Assembly (NCBI GenBank): GCA_049322755.1 | Contig: JBMOQX010000023.1 | Span: 1 to 64,000 of the forward strand | Direction: 5' to 3' | Length of the DNA stretch: 64,000 bases | Source of the DNA: DATIUV01 sp049322755 | GTDB taxonomy: Bacteria > Pseudomonadota > Gammaproteobacteria > Burkholderiales > UBA6910 | Shown: piece by piece, positions 40,579 to 48,145 of the stretch | How positions within the stretch are numbered: position 1 is the stretch's first letter | How the letters are laid out: every line of letters begins with the position of its first letter | Position numbers and translations under genes: made by a program | Notes under the pieces: model-generated | Database searches by the model: none | Seen by the model: the letters and a program-made list of their open reading frames with translations, nothing else | Told to the model about the DNA's origin: nothing

Positions 40579-41444
40579 CGCGGCTGCTGGCGGCGGCGCT
40601 GGCGGGGGCCGCGCTGCTCGCTCCCGCGGCGCGCGCCGAAGTGCCGGTGCCGCCGCTCGAGGCGCGCGTCACCGACTTGACCGGCACGCTCAGCGCCGGC
40701 CAGATCCGGTCGCTGGAGTCCCGCCTCGCCGCGTTCGAGGCGAAGAAGGGCAGCCAGGTGGCGGTGCTGCTGGTGCCCACCACGCGGCCGGAGACCATCG
40801 AGCAGTACTCGATCCGCGTCGCCGATGCGTGGAAGCTGGGCCGCCGGGGCGTCGACGACGGCGTGCTGCTGCTGGTGGCGAAGAACGACCGCGCGCTGCG
40901 CATCGAGGTGGGCTACGGCCTCGAGGGCGCACTGCCGGACGCCACCGCCCGGCGCATCGTGAGCGAGATCATCGTGCCGCGGCTGCGCGAGGGCGATTTC
41001 TACGGCGGCATCAGCGCCGGCGTCGACCGCATCATCGGCGTCATCGAGGGCGAGCCGCTGCCGCCGCCCAAGCCGCGTGCGCGCACCGGCGCCGGCGCCT
41101 CGGGGCTGGAGACCCTGTTCATCGCCGGCCTGGTGCTGGCGGGGATCGGCGGATCGATCCTGCGCGTGCTGTTCGGGCGCCTGCCGGCGGCGGGCGTGGT
41201 GGGGACCGCGATGGGCGCGCTGGGCTGGGCCATTCTCGGCACGCTCGTCGGCGGCATCATCGTCGGCATCGTCGCTTTCATCTTCACGCTCGGCGGCGGC
41301 ACCGGCCACCGCGTCGCCGGCGGCCGAGGCGGGCGTACCGGCGGCTGGTCGGGCGGCGCAGGCGGCTGGTCCGGCGGCGGCGGAGGTGGATTCGGCGGCG
41401 GGGGCGGCGGCTTCGGCGGCGGCGGCGCCTCGGGGCGGTGGTGA
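40575..41444 (+). CDS. TPM-domain (YgcG-like) membrane protein with Gly-rich tail
   Basis: A 289-residue protein: signal peptide (to about 21), a TPM domain with VTDLTGTLSAGQIRSLE and IEVGYGLEGALPDATARRIV, two transmembrane helices (about 175-235), and a tail of Gly/Ser/Trp-rich repeats ending FGGGGASGRW. The tail is typical of YgcG-type proteins. It is translated from an ATG overlapping the LemA stop. The upstream part of the frame before 40575 is shadow sequence. Confidence 0.92.
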   Translation: MTRLLAAALAGAALLAPAARAEVPVPPLEARVTDLTGTLSAGQIRSLESRLAAFEAKKGSQVAVLLVPTTRPETIEQYSIRVADAWKLGRRGVDDGVLLLVAKNDRALRIEVGYGLEGALPDATARRIVSEIIVPRLREGDFYGGISAGVDRIIGVIEGEPLPPPKPRARTGAGASGLETLFIAGLVLAGIGGSILRVLFGRLPAAGVVGTAMGALGWAILGTLVGGIIVGIVAFIFTLGGGTGHRVAGGRGGRTGGWSGGAGGWSGGGGGGFGGGGGGFGGGGASGRW

Positions 41445-41446
41445 CC

Positions 41447-41950
41447 ATGGGCTGGCGACGCGTTCTCGCGCACTGGACCACCGGCGATTTCGCGCTGCGC
41501 CGCGCGTTTCCGGACGCCGCCATGCAGCGCATCGAGGCGGCAATCCGGGAGGGCGAACGGCTCCACAGCGGCGAGGTGATGTTCGCGGTGGAGGCATCGC
41601 TGCCGACGCGGGCGCTCTGGGCCGACGAGTCGGCCCGCGAGCGCGCCCTGGAGGCGTTCGGTTTCCTCGGCGCCTGGGATACCGAGGCCAACAACGGCGT
41701 GCTGATCTATCTGCTGCTGGCGGATCGCGACGTCGAGATCGTCGCCGACCGTGGCGCGGCGCGGGCGATTGCGCCGCCGGCGTGGGCGACGGTGTGCCGC
41801 GAGATGGAGTCGCAGTTCCGCGCCGGCCGCTATGGAGACGGCGCGGTGGCCGGCGTGCAGCGCGTCCACGCGCTGCTGGCGGCGCACTTCCCGCCGCGCC
41901 CCGGGGATGCCAACGAGCTTTCCAATCGGCCGGCGGTGATCCGCCGCTAG
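41447..41950 (+). CDS. Second TPM-domain protein (cytoplasmic or peripheral)
   Basis: A 167-residue TPM-family protein lacking signal peptide and membrane helices. Landmarks are RRAFPDAAMQRIEAAIREGE, SGEVMFAVEASLP, NNGVLIYLLLADRDVEIVADRG and YGDGAVAGVQRVH. The ATG at 41447 lies two bases past the previous stop. LemA + TPM + short TPM is a recurring three-gene operon in Betaproteobacteria. Confidence 0.9.
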   Translation: MGWRRVLAHWTTGDFALRRAFPDAAMQRIEAAIREGERLHSGEVMFAVEASLPTRALWADESARERALEAFGFLGAWDTEANNGVLIYLLLADRDVEIVADRGAARAIAPPAWATVCREMESQFRAGRYGDGAVAGVQRVHALLAAHFPPRPGDANELSNRPAVIRR

Positions 41951-42011
41951 TCCGGCAGGCCGGCCGGGACCTGGTAACCCCGGTCGCCCGGGGGTTGTAA
42001 CGCCGCCGCGC

Positions 42012-42250
42012 ATGTTGTTCTCGCCGCAGATCGGATCTTCCCCCGGGAACGTCCGCTGCGGCGGGAGCCGGCTGGTGGGCGGCCTGGAGATCGCCGGCCT
42101 GGCGCTGTGCACGCTACTCACGGAGGTGGCCACTTCCGGCGAGTTCTGCAACCCGAAACGCCGCGCCTCCCACCTGCTGATGCTCTACGGCTTCCTGCTC
42201 TACCCGGTGTCCACCGTGGTGCTGGTGTTCGGCTATCCGAGGCCGGCGAC
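42012..42250 (+). pseudogene. Membrane-protein remnant resembling an AprM/QmoC-type anchor
   Basis: One frame reads LVGGLEIAGLALCTLLTEVA, then CNPKRRASHLLMLYGFLLYP and STVVLVFGYP, two helices joined by a Cys/Arg loop. The pattern fits the membrane anchor of adenylylsulfate reductase or the related QmoC subunit of sulfur oxidisers. Only about 70 codons remain. The frame then passes, out of phase, into a second fragment. The identification is from memory of family patterns and needs a search. Confidence 0.45.
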
Positions 42251-42290
42251 GCCGGCGGCATCAACACCTTCTACATGACCATACAAGCCG

Positions 42291-42416
42291 ATGCTCAACC
42301 GGGGCCTGGAGCTGCTGGCCATGCTCAAGGAAGACCTGGGGCGCCTGGGCGCCGAGGACCTGCACCAGCTGCAGCGCGCCCGCCGGTCGCGTCTCTCCGC
42401 CACGATCCCTCTCTAA
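42291..42416 (+). pseudogene. Remnant resembling the C-terminus of adenylylsulfate reductase alpha subunit (AprA)
   Basis: The frame MLNRGLELLAMLKEDLGRLG, continuing AEDLHQLQRA, looks like the helical C-terminal domain of the fumarate-reductase-type flavoprotein AprA. It loses similarity after QRA and ends at a TAA at 42414. It has no ribosome binding site. In sulfur oxidisers the order is aprM-aprB-aprA, so an aprM-like piece directly followed by an aprA-like piece would be the scar of a deletion removing aprB and most of aprA. Confidence 0.4.
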
Positions 42417-42901
42417 CGCCGGTACTTCTTCTCGCCGTCGGCCGGGACGAATTCCAGCATGGTGCGGTTGTCCGGCGTCTCCAGCAGCAGGCCGGCGGGC
42501 CCCACGTGCATGCGCGTGGTCCGGGCCAGCGCGTCGAGGAAAGTCTTCTCCTGCTTCATCGCCTCCGGCGGCCCCGCCATGAGCGTGCCGGCCAGCGGGC
42601 CCCACGACACCTCGCCGGCGTCGGAGAGCTTCATCTGCCCCAGGTAGCGGTTGACGGTGGCGCGCCCGGCGACGCGCAGGTCCTTGCCGATCATGAACGT
42701 CGGCCGCCCCTGCTCCAGCAGCGGCATGTCCTGGCCGTCCACGCGCAGCGCCGCCAGCTGCCATTCCTGGTCGGCGACTTCCGCTACCCGCGCCGACGTC
42801 ACGCGCGTTCCGTCCGGGTACTTGCCCGGATCGGTGGCGCAGCCCGCCAACGGCACGCCTGTCGCCAGCACCAGCGCCGCCAGCCATTGTCCTTGCCGCA
42901 T
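42413..42901 (-). CDS. META/HslJ-domain lipoprotein
   Basis: A 162-residue protein with a lipoprotein signal (ALVLATGVPLAGC, Cys at about 21). A META-type domain follows, with EWQLAALRVDGQDMPLLE, FMIGKDLRVAGRATVNRYLG, LMAGPPEAMKQEKTFLDAL and LLLETPDNRTMLEFVP. The fold occurs in HslJ heat-shock proteins and in secreted inhibitors; the role is unknown. Its stop overlaps the end of the apr-like remnant on the other strand by four bases. GGAGAG precedes the ATG. Confidence 0.85.
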   Translation of the reverse strand: MRQGQWLAALVLATGVPLAGCATDPGKYPDGTRVTSARVAEVADQEWQLAALRVDGQDMPLLEQGRPTFMIGKDLRVAGRATVNRYLGQMKLSDAGEVSWGPLAGTLMAGPPEAMKQEKTFLDALARTTRMHVGPAGLLLETPDNRTMLEFVPADGEKKYRR

Positions 42902-43045
42902 GATGACGCTCTCCCCGGTGAACCCACGATGGCCGGCAGTCTAGCAAACGGCGGCGGTCCCAAGAACAAACGGCCGGCGCACCGCCGTCATGCCATCGGC
43001 GGGGCCGGCCCGGGGGCGAGGAGGATGCGAAGGGCTCCGGCGGAA

Positions 43046-43210
43046 TCAGCACGCGGCGGTGCGCGCCGCCGGCGCCCGGGGCGATCCGGCGACCGCCCGT
43101 CGGATACGGGCCGTCAGGGCGGCGGCGAGGAGGCGCAGCGTTTGCGAGCGGCAGTCTCGGGCGCGCTGTTCCAGCGTGCGGGCGGGATCGAAGGTCAGTG
43201 CAGTTTTCAT
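43046..43210 (-). CDS. Small basic protein (54 aa), unknown
   Basis: The product MKTALTFDPARTLEQRARDC is followed by an amphipathic Arg-rich helix (SQTLRLLAAALTARIRRAV) and an Ala-rich tail. GGAAAG is about seven bases before the ATG. It is divergent from a LysR-type regulator across an A+T-rich stretch, the usual geometry for a regulator and its target. I do not recognise a family; it looks a little like the short DUF1127-type proteins. Confidence 0.4.
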   Translation of the reverse strand: MKTALTFDPARTLEQRARDCRSQTLRLLAAALTARIRRAVAGSPRAPAARTAAC

Positions 43211-43239
43211 GGCGGCTTTCCGGTTCGTCGTTGCGATGG

Positions 43240-43320
43240 AGGCATGATAGGGACTTTCCAGATAAGAAAGAATACGGTAAAAAGTCAAATGATTAGTGAT
43301 CATATGGAAACAATAAATCA
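43240..43320. promoter_or_regulatory. A+T-rich divergent control region of the LysR gene
   Basis: About 80 bases with markedly lower G+C than the rest of the window lie between the 54-codon gene and the LysR gene at 43377. TGATTAGTGATCA (43291-43303) contains short dyad symmetry (TGATtagtgATCA). LysR proteins usually bind and autoregulate from such a region. No exact operator can be defined. Confidence 0.4.
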
Positions 43321-43376
43321 GTGCCGGCAACCGCGCCTCCCGGCGCGGCGGCGGGCAACGGCGACGGAGGCGACCG

Positions 43377-44327
43377 ATGGACCCGATGAGCGACATGGCG
43401 GTGTTCGTGCGCGTGGTGGCGGCCGGCGGGCTGTCGGCGGCGGCGCGGGAGCTGGGCCTGTCACCGGCGATGGTGAGCAAGCGCCTGTCGCGCCTGGAAG
43501 CGCGGCTGGGCGGGCGGCTGCTCAACCGCACCACGCGGCGCCTGCATCTCACCGAGGAGGGCGCGCGCTATCACGAGCGCGCCGCCCAGATCCTGGCCGA
43601 AGTGGAGGAAGCGGAAGCGCTGGTGGGCGCCGGGCGCGCCACGCCCCGGGGCACGCTGCGGGTGAGCGTGCCGGCGGCGTTCGGCCGGCAGCACGTGGCG
43701 CCGCTGATCCGGGCCTTTGCCGAGCGCCATCCCGAGTTGCGCATCTACCTGGATCTGGACGAGCGCATCGTCGATCTGGTGGAAGGCGGCTTCGACGTTG
43801 CCGTGCGCATTGCCGAACTGGAGGACTCGGCGCTGGTGGCGCGCAAGCTGGCGCCCAACCGCCGCGTGGTGTGCGCCTCGCCCGAGTACCTCCGCCGCAT
43901 GGGGACGCCACGGTCACCGGCCGACCTGCCGCGCCACAACTGCCTGATCGTGGCCACGCGGGACTCGCGCCACGATCTGTGGCCGTTCTCCGGCCCGGAC
44001 GGCGCGCAAACGGTTCGCGTCCACGGCACCCTGGCCAGCAACAACGGGGAAGTCATCCGCCAATGGGCGCTGGACGGGCTGGGGCTGGCGCTCAAGTCCA
44101 CCTGGGACGTGGGCGAGGACCTGCGCGCGGGACGCCTCAAGCCGGTGCTGGCGGAGCACGTGCCCGGCGGCATGAGCATCTACGCGGTCTATCCGCATCG
44201 CCAGTACCTGCCCGCCAAGGTGAAGGCGTTCGTGGATTTCCTGCAGGAGGCCTACGGGCCGGAGCCGTACTGGGACCGCGGCTGCGGCCTGGACCGGCCT
44301 TCGCGCACGAAGCGGCGCAAGGGTTAG
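43377..44327 (+). CDS. LysR-type transcriptional regulator
   Basis: A 316-residue LysR regulator. The winged helix is at residues 1-65 (FVRVVAAGGLSAAARELGLS, RLEARLGGRLLNRTTRRLHLT). The effector domain contains RGTLRVSVPAAFGRQHVAPL and FDVAVRIAELEDSALVARKL. It belongs to the AaeR/DsdC-unlike short group common in Burkholderiales that often controls an adjacent divergent gene. Here the only divergent neighbours are a 54-codon frame and the META lipoprotein. Confidence 0.9.
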   Translation: MDPMSDMAVFVRVVAAGGLSAAARELGLSPAMVSKRLSRLEARLGGRLLNRTTRRLHLTEEGARYHERAAQILAEVEEAEALVGAGRATPRGTLRVSVPAAFGRQHVAPLIRAFAERHPELRIYLDLDERIVDLVEGGFDVAVRIAELEDSALVARKLAPNRRVVCASPEYLRRMGTPRSPADLPRHNCLIVATRDSRHDLWPFSGPDGAQTVRVHGTLASNNGEVIRQWALDGLGLALKSTWDVGEDLRAGRLKPVLAEHVPGGMSIYAVYPHRQYLPAKVKAFVDFLQEAYGPEPYWDRGCGLDRPSRTKRRKG

Positions 44328-44375
44328 CGCCGCTCGCGCCGCGACGCACGGCTCGCACCGGTCCCGCGGCCGGCG

Positions 44376-46379
44376 TCAGTTCCCGAACAGCTTCTTGATC
44401 GGGTCGAAGATGCTGCCGCCCGGTTCCTGCTTCGGCGCAGCCTTGGGTGCGCCGGACAGCGCCACCTGGCAGACGTCGTCGGGGACGTCGTTCACCAGCA
44501 GGCCGCCGCCCACGAGCAGCGACAGGCCGCCGGTCAGGACGGCCGCGCCGGCTGCGGCGGCGCCGGCCGCCGCACTCGCCATGTCGAGCGCGATCTTGGG
44601 GTCCGCCAGCGTGCCGCCCACCTTGGCGAAACGGGCCAGGTTGCCGGCGCCGACGCCGAGGCCGGTGGTGGCCTTGGGCCGGAAACCCAGCTCCAGCGTC
44701 TCGTCGCGCAGGTTCACGGTACCGCCGCCGAGGACGCGCACCTTGCTGGTCTCGAGGGCGATGCCGTTGTCGATGGTGGCGATGCCGTTGCGCACCGGGA
44801 AGCGCAGCACCATGCACCGGAGCTCGGTGTACTCGTCCTGGGCGCGCGCGGGATTGAGCGCGTTCAGCAGCTCGGTCACGTCGGCGCCGCGGTCGATGGC
44901 GCGGCTCTTGATCCGCCCCGGCCCGACGACCACCCGCACGTCGCCGTTGGCCGAGGCCATCAGCGCGCGCACCGAGGCACCGCGGCCGGCGAGCTTGACC
45001 GCGATATCGGTGAGGGCGCCCTCGGGCGCCGCGGTCACGCCCAGCAGCCCGGTCAGCGCCGCCAGCGGGACTTTCTCGCCGGCCACCGTGGCGTTCACCG
45101 CCAGGTCCTTGCCGGACGAGGCGTCGGCCGCGAAGTCCAGGCGCAGCTCGCGGCCGTCGAGGCGGAGCTTGATCTCCTCGCCGTCGATCTTTCCGCGTCG
45201 GAACGCGGCGCGCGCGCCGATGCCTTCCAGCAGCCGGCCATCGGCCAGCCTGAGTTTCTCGATGCGCATCTCCGCCTTGCCTTCGAGCGCCTTGAGCGCT
45301 GCGACCGGCAGCGGGTCGTTGGAAAACACCCGGCCGTCGCCGCGGGCCGGCGTGGCCCCGGCCTTGCCACTCCCGGCGTAGAGTTCCTGGAGGTCGATCA
45401 GCGGCGCGTCGAGCAGTGCTCTGATCTCGCGGCGTTCGCCGGTCAGGCCCATCTGCAGCTGTCCCCTGGCGCGGCTCTTCCCGGCCTGCGCCTCCAGGTC
45501 TTCGATCGCCAGCGCATCCTTGGCGACGCGGGCGCGTCCCTTGACCTTCGCCGGCGGCAGGGGCGGAAACGGGGTGCGCAACAGCGTGCGCAGGGCTGCG
45601 CTGTCGGGGACGTCGGCCGAGAACCGGGCGTCCAGCCCGGCAAGCCCGCCGCCCAGGGGAACCGATCCCGCGATCTTCAGCGTACTGCCCCCGGCCGCCG
45701 CCTCCAGTTCGACCGCGCCGGTGGCGCCGGCCTTGCCGGCCTGCTTCAGGTTGTCGATGCTGCCGTTCAGCGCGACGGGAATCCCGTTGAGTGTGCCCTT
45801 GCCGTCGATTTCGATCTCGTCGTAGCCCGGCGCCACGTCCAGGTCGAGGACGTCGATGCGCGCCTGATGCTCCACCTTTGGCGCGGCCCGGCGGAACGCA
45901 AACGCCCCCCGGGCGACCCGCACCTCACGCACCTCGACCGCGGCGCCGCCGTCGCCCGGCGGCCTCGGATCCTTGGCCGCGCCCGGTTTGGCAAAGTCCC
46001 AGTTGCGCTCGCCCCTGGCGTTGATTTCCAGCACCACGTCCGGCTCCACCAGCTCCAGGCGGCTGATCACCACGTTGCCGGCGAGCAGCGGCAACAGCGC
46101 GACCTGGGCCTCGATGCGCTTGGCCGACGCCAGGTGGGGGCGGGAACCCCAGCGGGCGTTCTGGAAGGTGACGTCGTTGGCAGCGACGGTGGGAAACAGC
46201 GACAGCTTGAAGCCGACGTCGCCCTTGATCTTCAGCTCGCGACCGGTGGCTTCCTTGGCCTTGGCTTCGATGAACGCGACGTGCTGGTTGAGGTCGATAC
46301 GGGAAAGCGCGACGGCGCCGATTACCCCCAGCAGGACGGCGACGACGCCGGCGGCGATGACGAGGTTCCTGATCCGCAT
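44376..46379 (-). CDS. AsmA family outer-membrane-assembly protein
   Basis: A 667-residue AsmA-like protein: one N-terminal membrane helix (RNLVIAAGVVAVLLGVIGAV), then a long periplasmic beta-rich region. The conserved AsmA N-terminal domain is GRELKIKGDVGFKLSLFPT, DVTFQNARWGSRPHLASAKR. The C-terminal AsmA_2 part includes ELGFRPKATTGLGVG. AsmA-like proteins are thought to carry phospholipid between membranes. The gene stands alone on the minus strand. Confidence 0.92.
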   Translation of the reverse strand: MRIRNLVIAAGVVAVLLGVIGAVALSRIDLNQHVAFIEAKAKEATGRELKIKGDVGFKLSLFPTVAANDVTFQNARWGSRPHLASAKRIEAQVALLPLLAGNVVISRLELVEPDVVLEINARGERNWDFAKPGAAKDPRPPGDGGAAVEVREVRVARGAFAFRRAAPKVEHQARIDVLDLDVAPGYDEIEIDGKGTLNGIPVALNGSIDNLKQAGKAGATGAVELEAAAGGSTLKIAGSVPLGGGLAGLDARFSADVPDSAALRTLLRTPFPPLPPAKVKGRARVAKDALAIEDLEAQAGKSRARGQLQMGLTGERREIRALLDAPLIDLQELYAGSGKAGATPARGDGRVFSNDPLPVAALKALEGKAEMRIEKLRLADGRLLEGIGARAAFRRGKIDGEEIKLRLDGRELRLDFAADASSGKDLAVNATVAGEKVPLAALTGLLGVTAAPEGALTDIAVKLAGRGASVRALMASANGDVRVVVGPGRIKSRAIDRGADVTELLNALNPARAQDEYTELRCMVLRFPVRNGIATIDNGIALETSKVRVLGGGTVNLRDETLELGFRPKATTGLGVGAGNLARFAKVGGTLADPKIALDMASAAAGAAAAGAAVLTGGLSLLVGGGLLVNDVPDDVCQVALSGAPKAAPKQEPGGSIFDPIKKLFGN

Positions 46380-46451
46380 GGCAGGGGCAGTGTCGCTCAG
46401 GGCAAGGCCCCGCGCAACCGCGAAGCGGCGCGGGTTGGAACCGGGCCGGCG

Positions 46452-46775
46452 CTAGCCGATCCAGTGATGCTCCAGCACGTCGAGCCGGATGTCCGTTTCC
46501 GCGGACTGGCCGCCGGCCTCTGCCTTGAGGCGCATCACGTGGACGCCCGGCGCGCTGTAGCTCAACTCGTGGGTGAAGGTGCCGGGAAGCGGCAGGCTCT
46601 TGTCGGCCACCACCTTGCCGCTGGCGTCGATCAGCTGGCAGCGCGCCGTGCCGCTGCCGTCCAGCACCGCCTGGATGCGGAACGGCTCGTTCACGACGCG
46701 CCGGTAGACCTGGGGATCGCGGTTCGCGTTGTACTGCAGGTTGTTGATCTTGATCATCTTCAGGAGGTGTTTCAT
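46452..46775 (-). CDS. Conserved-looking protein of unknown function (107 aa)
   Basis: A 107-residue soluble protein beginning MKHLLKMIKINNLQYNANRD. The pattern LIDASGKVVADKSLPLPG, HELSYSAPGVHVMRLKAEAGG suggests one immunoglobulin-like beta sandwich. No signal peptide is visible. CAGGAGG lies upstream of the ATG ending at 46775. It is divergent from the cbbQO operon and shares the 69-base control region containing the ATTAG/CTAAT dyad, which hints at joint regulation. Confidence 0.6.
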   Translation of the reverse strand: MKHLLKMIKINNLQYNANRDPQVYRRVVNEPFRIQAVLDGSGTARCQLIDASGKVVADKSLPLPGTFTHELSYSAPGVHVMRLKAEAGGQSAETDIRLDVLEHHWIG

Positions 46776-46815
46776 GGCGTTTCCATCCTCTCCCCGGTTG
46801 CGTACAATCGCGAGT

Positions 46816-46831
46816 ATTAGAAAAAGCTAAT
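46816..46831. promoter_or_regulatory. LysR/CbbR-type dyad between divergent genes
   Basis: ATTAG-AAAAAG-CTAAT is a perfect 5+5 inverted repeat. It contains TTA-N8-TAA, which fits the TNA-N7/8-TNA pattern described for CbbR sites. It lies 14 bases before the ATG of the first gene of the cbbQO operon and 40 bases before the divergent start. A TACAAT -10-like box is at 46803-46808. Confidence 0.4.
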
Positions 46832-46844
46832 TCTACCTGCTGCC

Positions 46845-47255
46845 ATGGATCAGGACCAACTCTCGGCTGCCTTTGAGCGCGCCGACGCCGGCCTCGCCGC
46901 GCTGGAGATCGCGCTCGGCGGCGAAACGCCGCCACCCCTGGAAGCCACCGTCGAGGATGCGCTCGCGCTGCTGCGCGAGCTGATCGTCGCCTATATCGGA
47001 GACGGGGGGAAGAAGGCGCCGCCGCCGGCGGACGCCGACATCCTCGACGTCTGGAAGGTACTGGTGAAGGGCGAGCCCTACTGGAACACGATCCGTGACA
47101 ACCTGCGCGAGCTGGTGTACTACCGGAACTGCATCGCCATGAACCGCCGCGACGCGCTGCCCGCAGTCCCGGAAAAGATGGCGGTGCGCACGGCGCGCCA
47201 TGTCTATCTCTTCATTCGCACCCGTTGCATTCGCGAGGGCCGCATAGCAGCATAG
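46845..47255 (+). CDS. Unknown soluble protein, first gene of the cbbQO operon
   Basis: A 136-residue acidic, helical protein (MDQDQLSAAFERADAGLAAL at the start). The middle reads DILDVWKVLVKGEPYWNTIRDNLRELVYYRNCI and the end RHVYLFIRTRCIREGRIAA. It has no known motif. It is 40 bases before cbbQ and therefore probably cotranscribed. It may be an accessory of the CbbQ/CbbO complex or of its target. Confidence 0.7.
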   Translation: MDQDQLSAAFERADAGLAALEIALGGETPPPLEATVEDALALLRELIVAYIGDGGKKAPPPADADILDVWKVLVKGEPYWNTIRDNLRELVYYRNCIAMNRRDALPAVPEKMAVRTARHVYLFIRTRCIREGRIAA

Positions 47256-47295
47256 GGACGGCGGCAGGATCCGTCTCCCCGAGCCGAAATCGTCC

Positions 47296-48138
47296 ATGAA
47301 GCAACTCATCAACCGCCTGCGCGGCGTCGAGCGCGACATCGTCCAGCCGCCCGACGCGGCCGCGGCGCCGTATTACGAGCCGCAGAAGAACGAGGTGGCG
47401 ATCTTCGAGGCCGCTTACCGCAAGCGCCTGCCGGTGATGCTCAAGGGGCCCACCGGCTGCGGCAAGACGCGCTTTCTCGAGCACATGGCGTGGCGCCTCG
47501 GCCGCCCCCTGGTGACGGTGGCCTGCCACGAGGACCTGACCAGCGCCGACCTGGTAGGACGCTTCCTGCTGGAAGGCGACCAGACGGTGTGGCAGGACGG
47601 GCCGCTCACGCGCGCGGTCAAGGCCGGCGCCATCTGCTACCTGGACGAGATCGTCGAGGCACGCACCGACACCACGGTGGTGATCCACCCGCTCACCGAC
47701 CACCGCCGCCGCCTGCCGCTGGAGAAGAAGGGCCAGGAGATCGAGGCCCACGAGGACTTCATGCTGGTGATTTCCTACAACCCCGGCTACCAGACCGTGC
47801 TCAAGGACCTGAAGCCTTCCACCAAGCAGCGCTTCGTGGCGATCCAGTTCGACTTCGCCGACGCCGCCACCGAACTGCGGATCGTGCGCAACGAGGTGCC
47901 GGAGCTGGACCCGGCGCTGGTGGAGAGGCTGGTGGCGATCGGCCAGCGCTCGCGCGCACTCAAGGACCACGGGCTCGAGGAAGTGACCTCCACCCGGGCG
48001 CTGGTGTACGCCGCCAGCATGATGGCGGCCGGGCTGGCGCCGGTGGAGGCGTGCCAGGTGGCCATGGTGAGCCCCATCACCGACGACCCCGAGCTGGCCG
48101 AGGCCCTGATGGAGATCGTGCGCGCCCATCTCGAGTGA
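47296..48138 (+). CDS. cbbQ: CbbQ/NirQ/NorQ-type MoxR AAA+ ATPase
   Basis: A 280-residue AAA+ protein that, with a VWA-domain CbbO partner, remodels RuBisCO by expelling inhibitory sugar phosphates. NorQ relatives do a similar job on nitric oxide reductase. Walker A is LKGPTGCGKTRFLEHMA, Walker B is AGAICYLDEIVEARTDTT, sensor 1 lies in VISYNPGYQ, and the C-terminal domain is the usual DUF. The 853-residue partner downstream favours CbbO over the shorter NorD. No RuBisCO gene is in the window. Confidence 0.9.
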   Translation: MKQLINRLRGVERDIVQPPDAAAAPYYEPQKNEVAIFEAAYRKRLPVMLKGPTGCGKTRFLEHMAWRLGRPLVTVACHEDLTSADLVGRFLLEGDQTVWQDGPLTRAVKAGAICYLDEIVEARTDTTVVIHPLTDHRRRLPLEKKGQEIEAHEDFMLVISYNPGYQTVLKDLKPSTKQRFVAIQFDFADAATELRIVRNEVPELDPALVERLVAIGQRSRALKDHGLEEVTSTRALVYAASMMAAGLAPVEACQVAMVSPITDDPELAEALMEIVRAHLE

Positions 48139-48145
48139 GCGCGGC

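Noticed and set aside
41330..41440. Short G+C direct repeats that could look like a repeat array
   Set aside because: They encode the Gly/Ser/Trp-rich tail usual for YgcG-type TPM proteins; this is coding low complexity.
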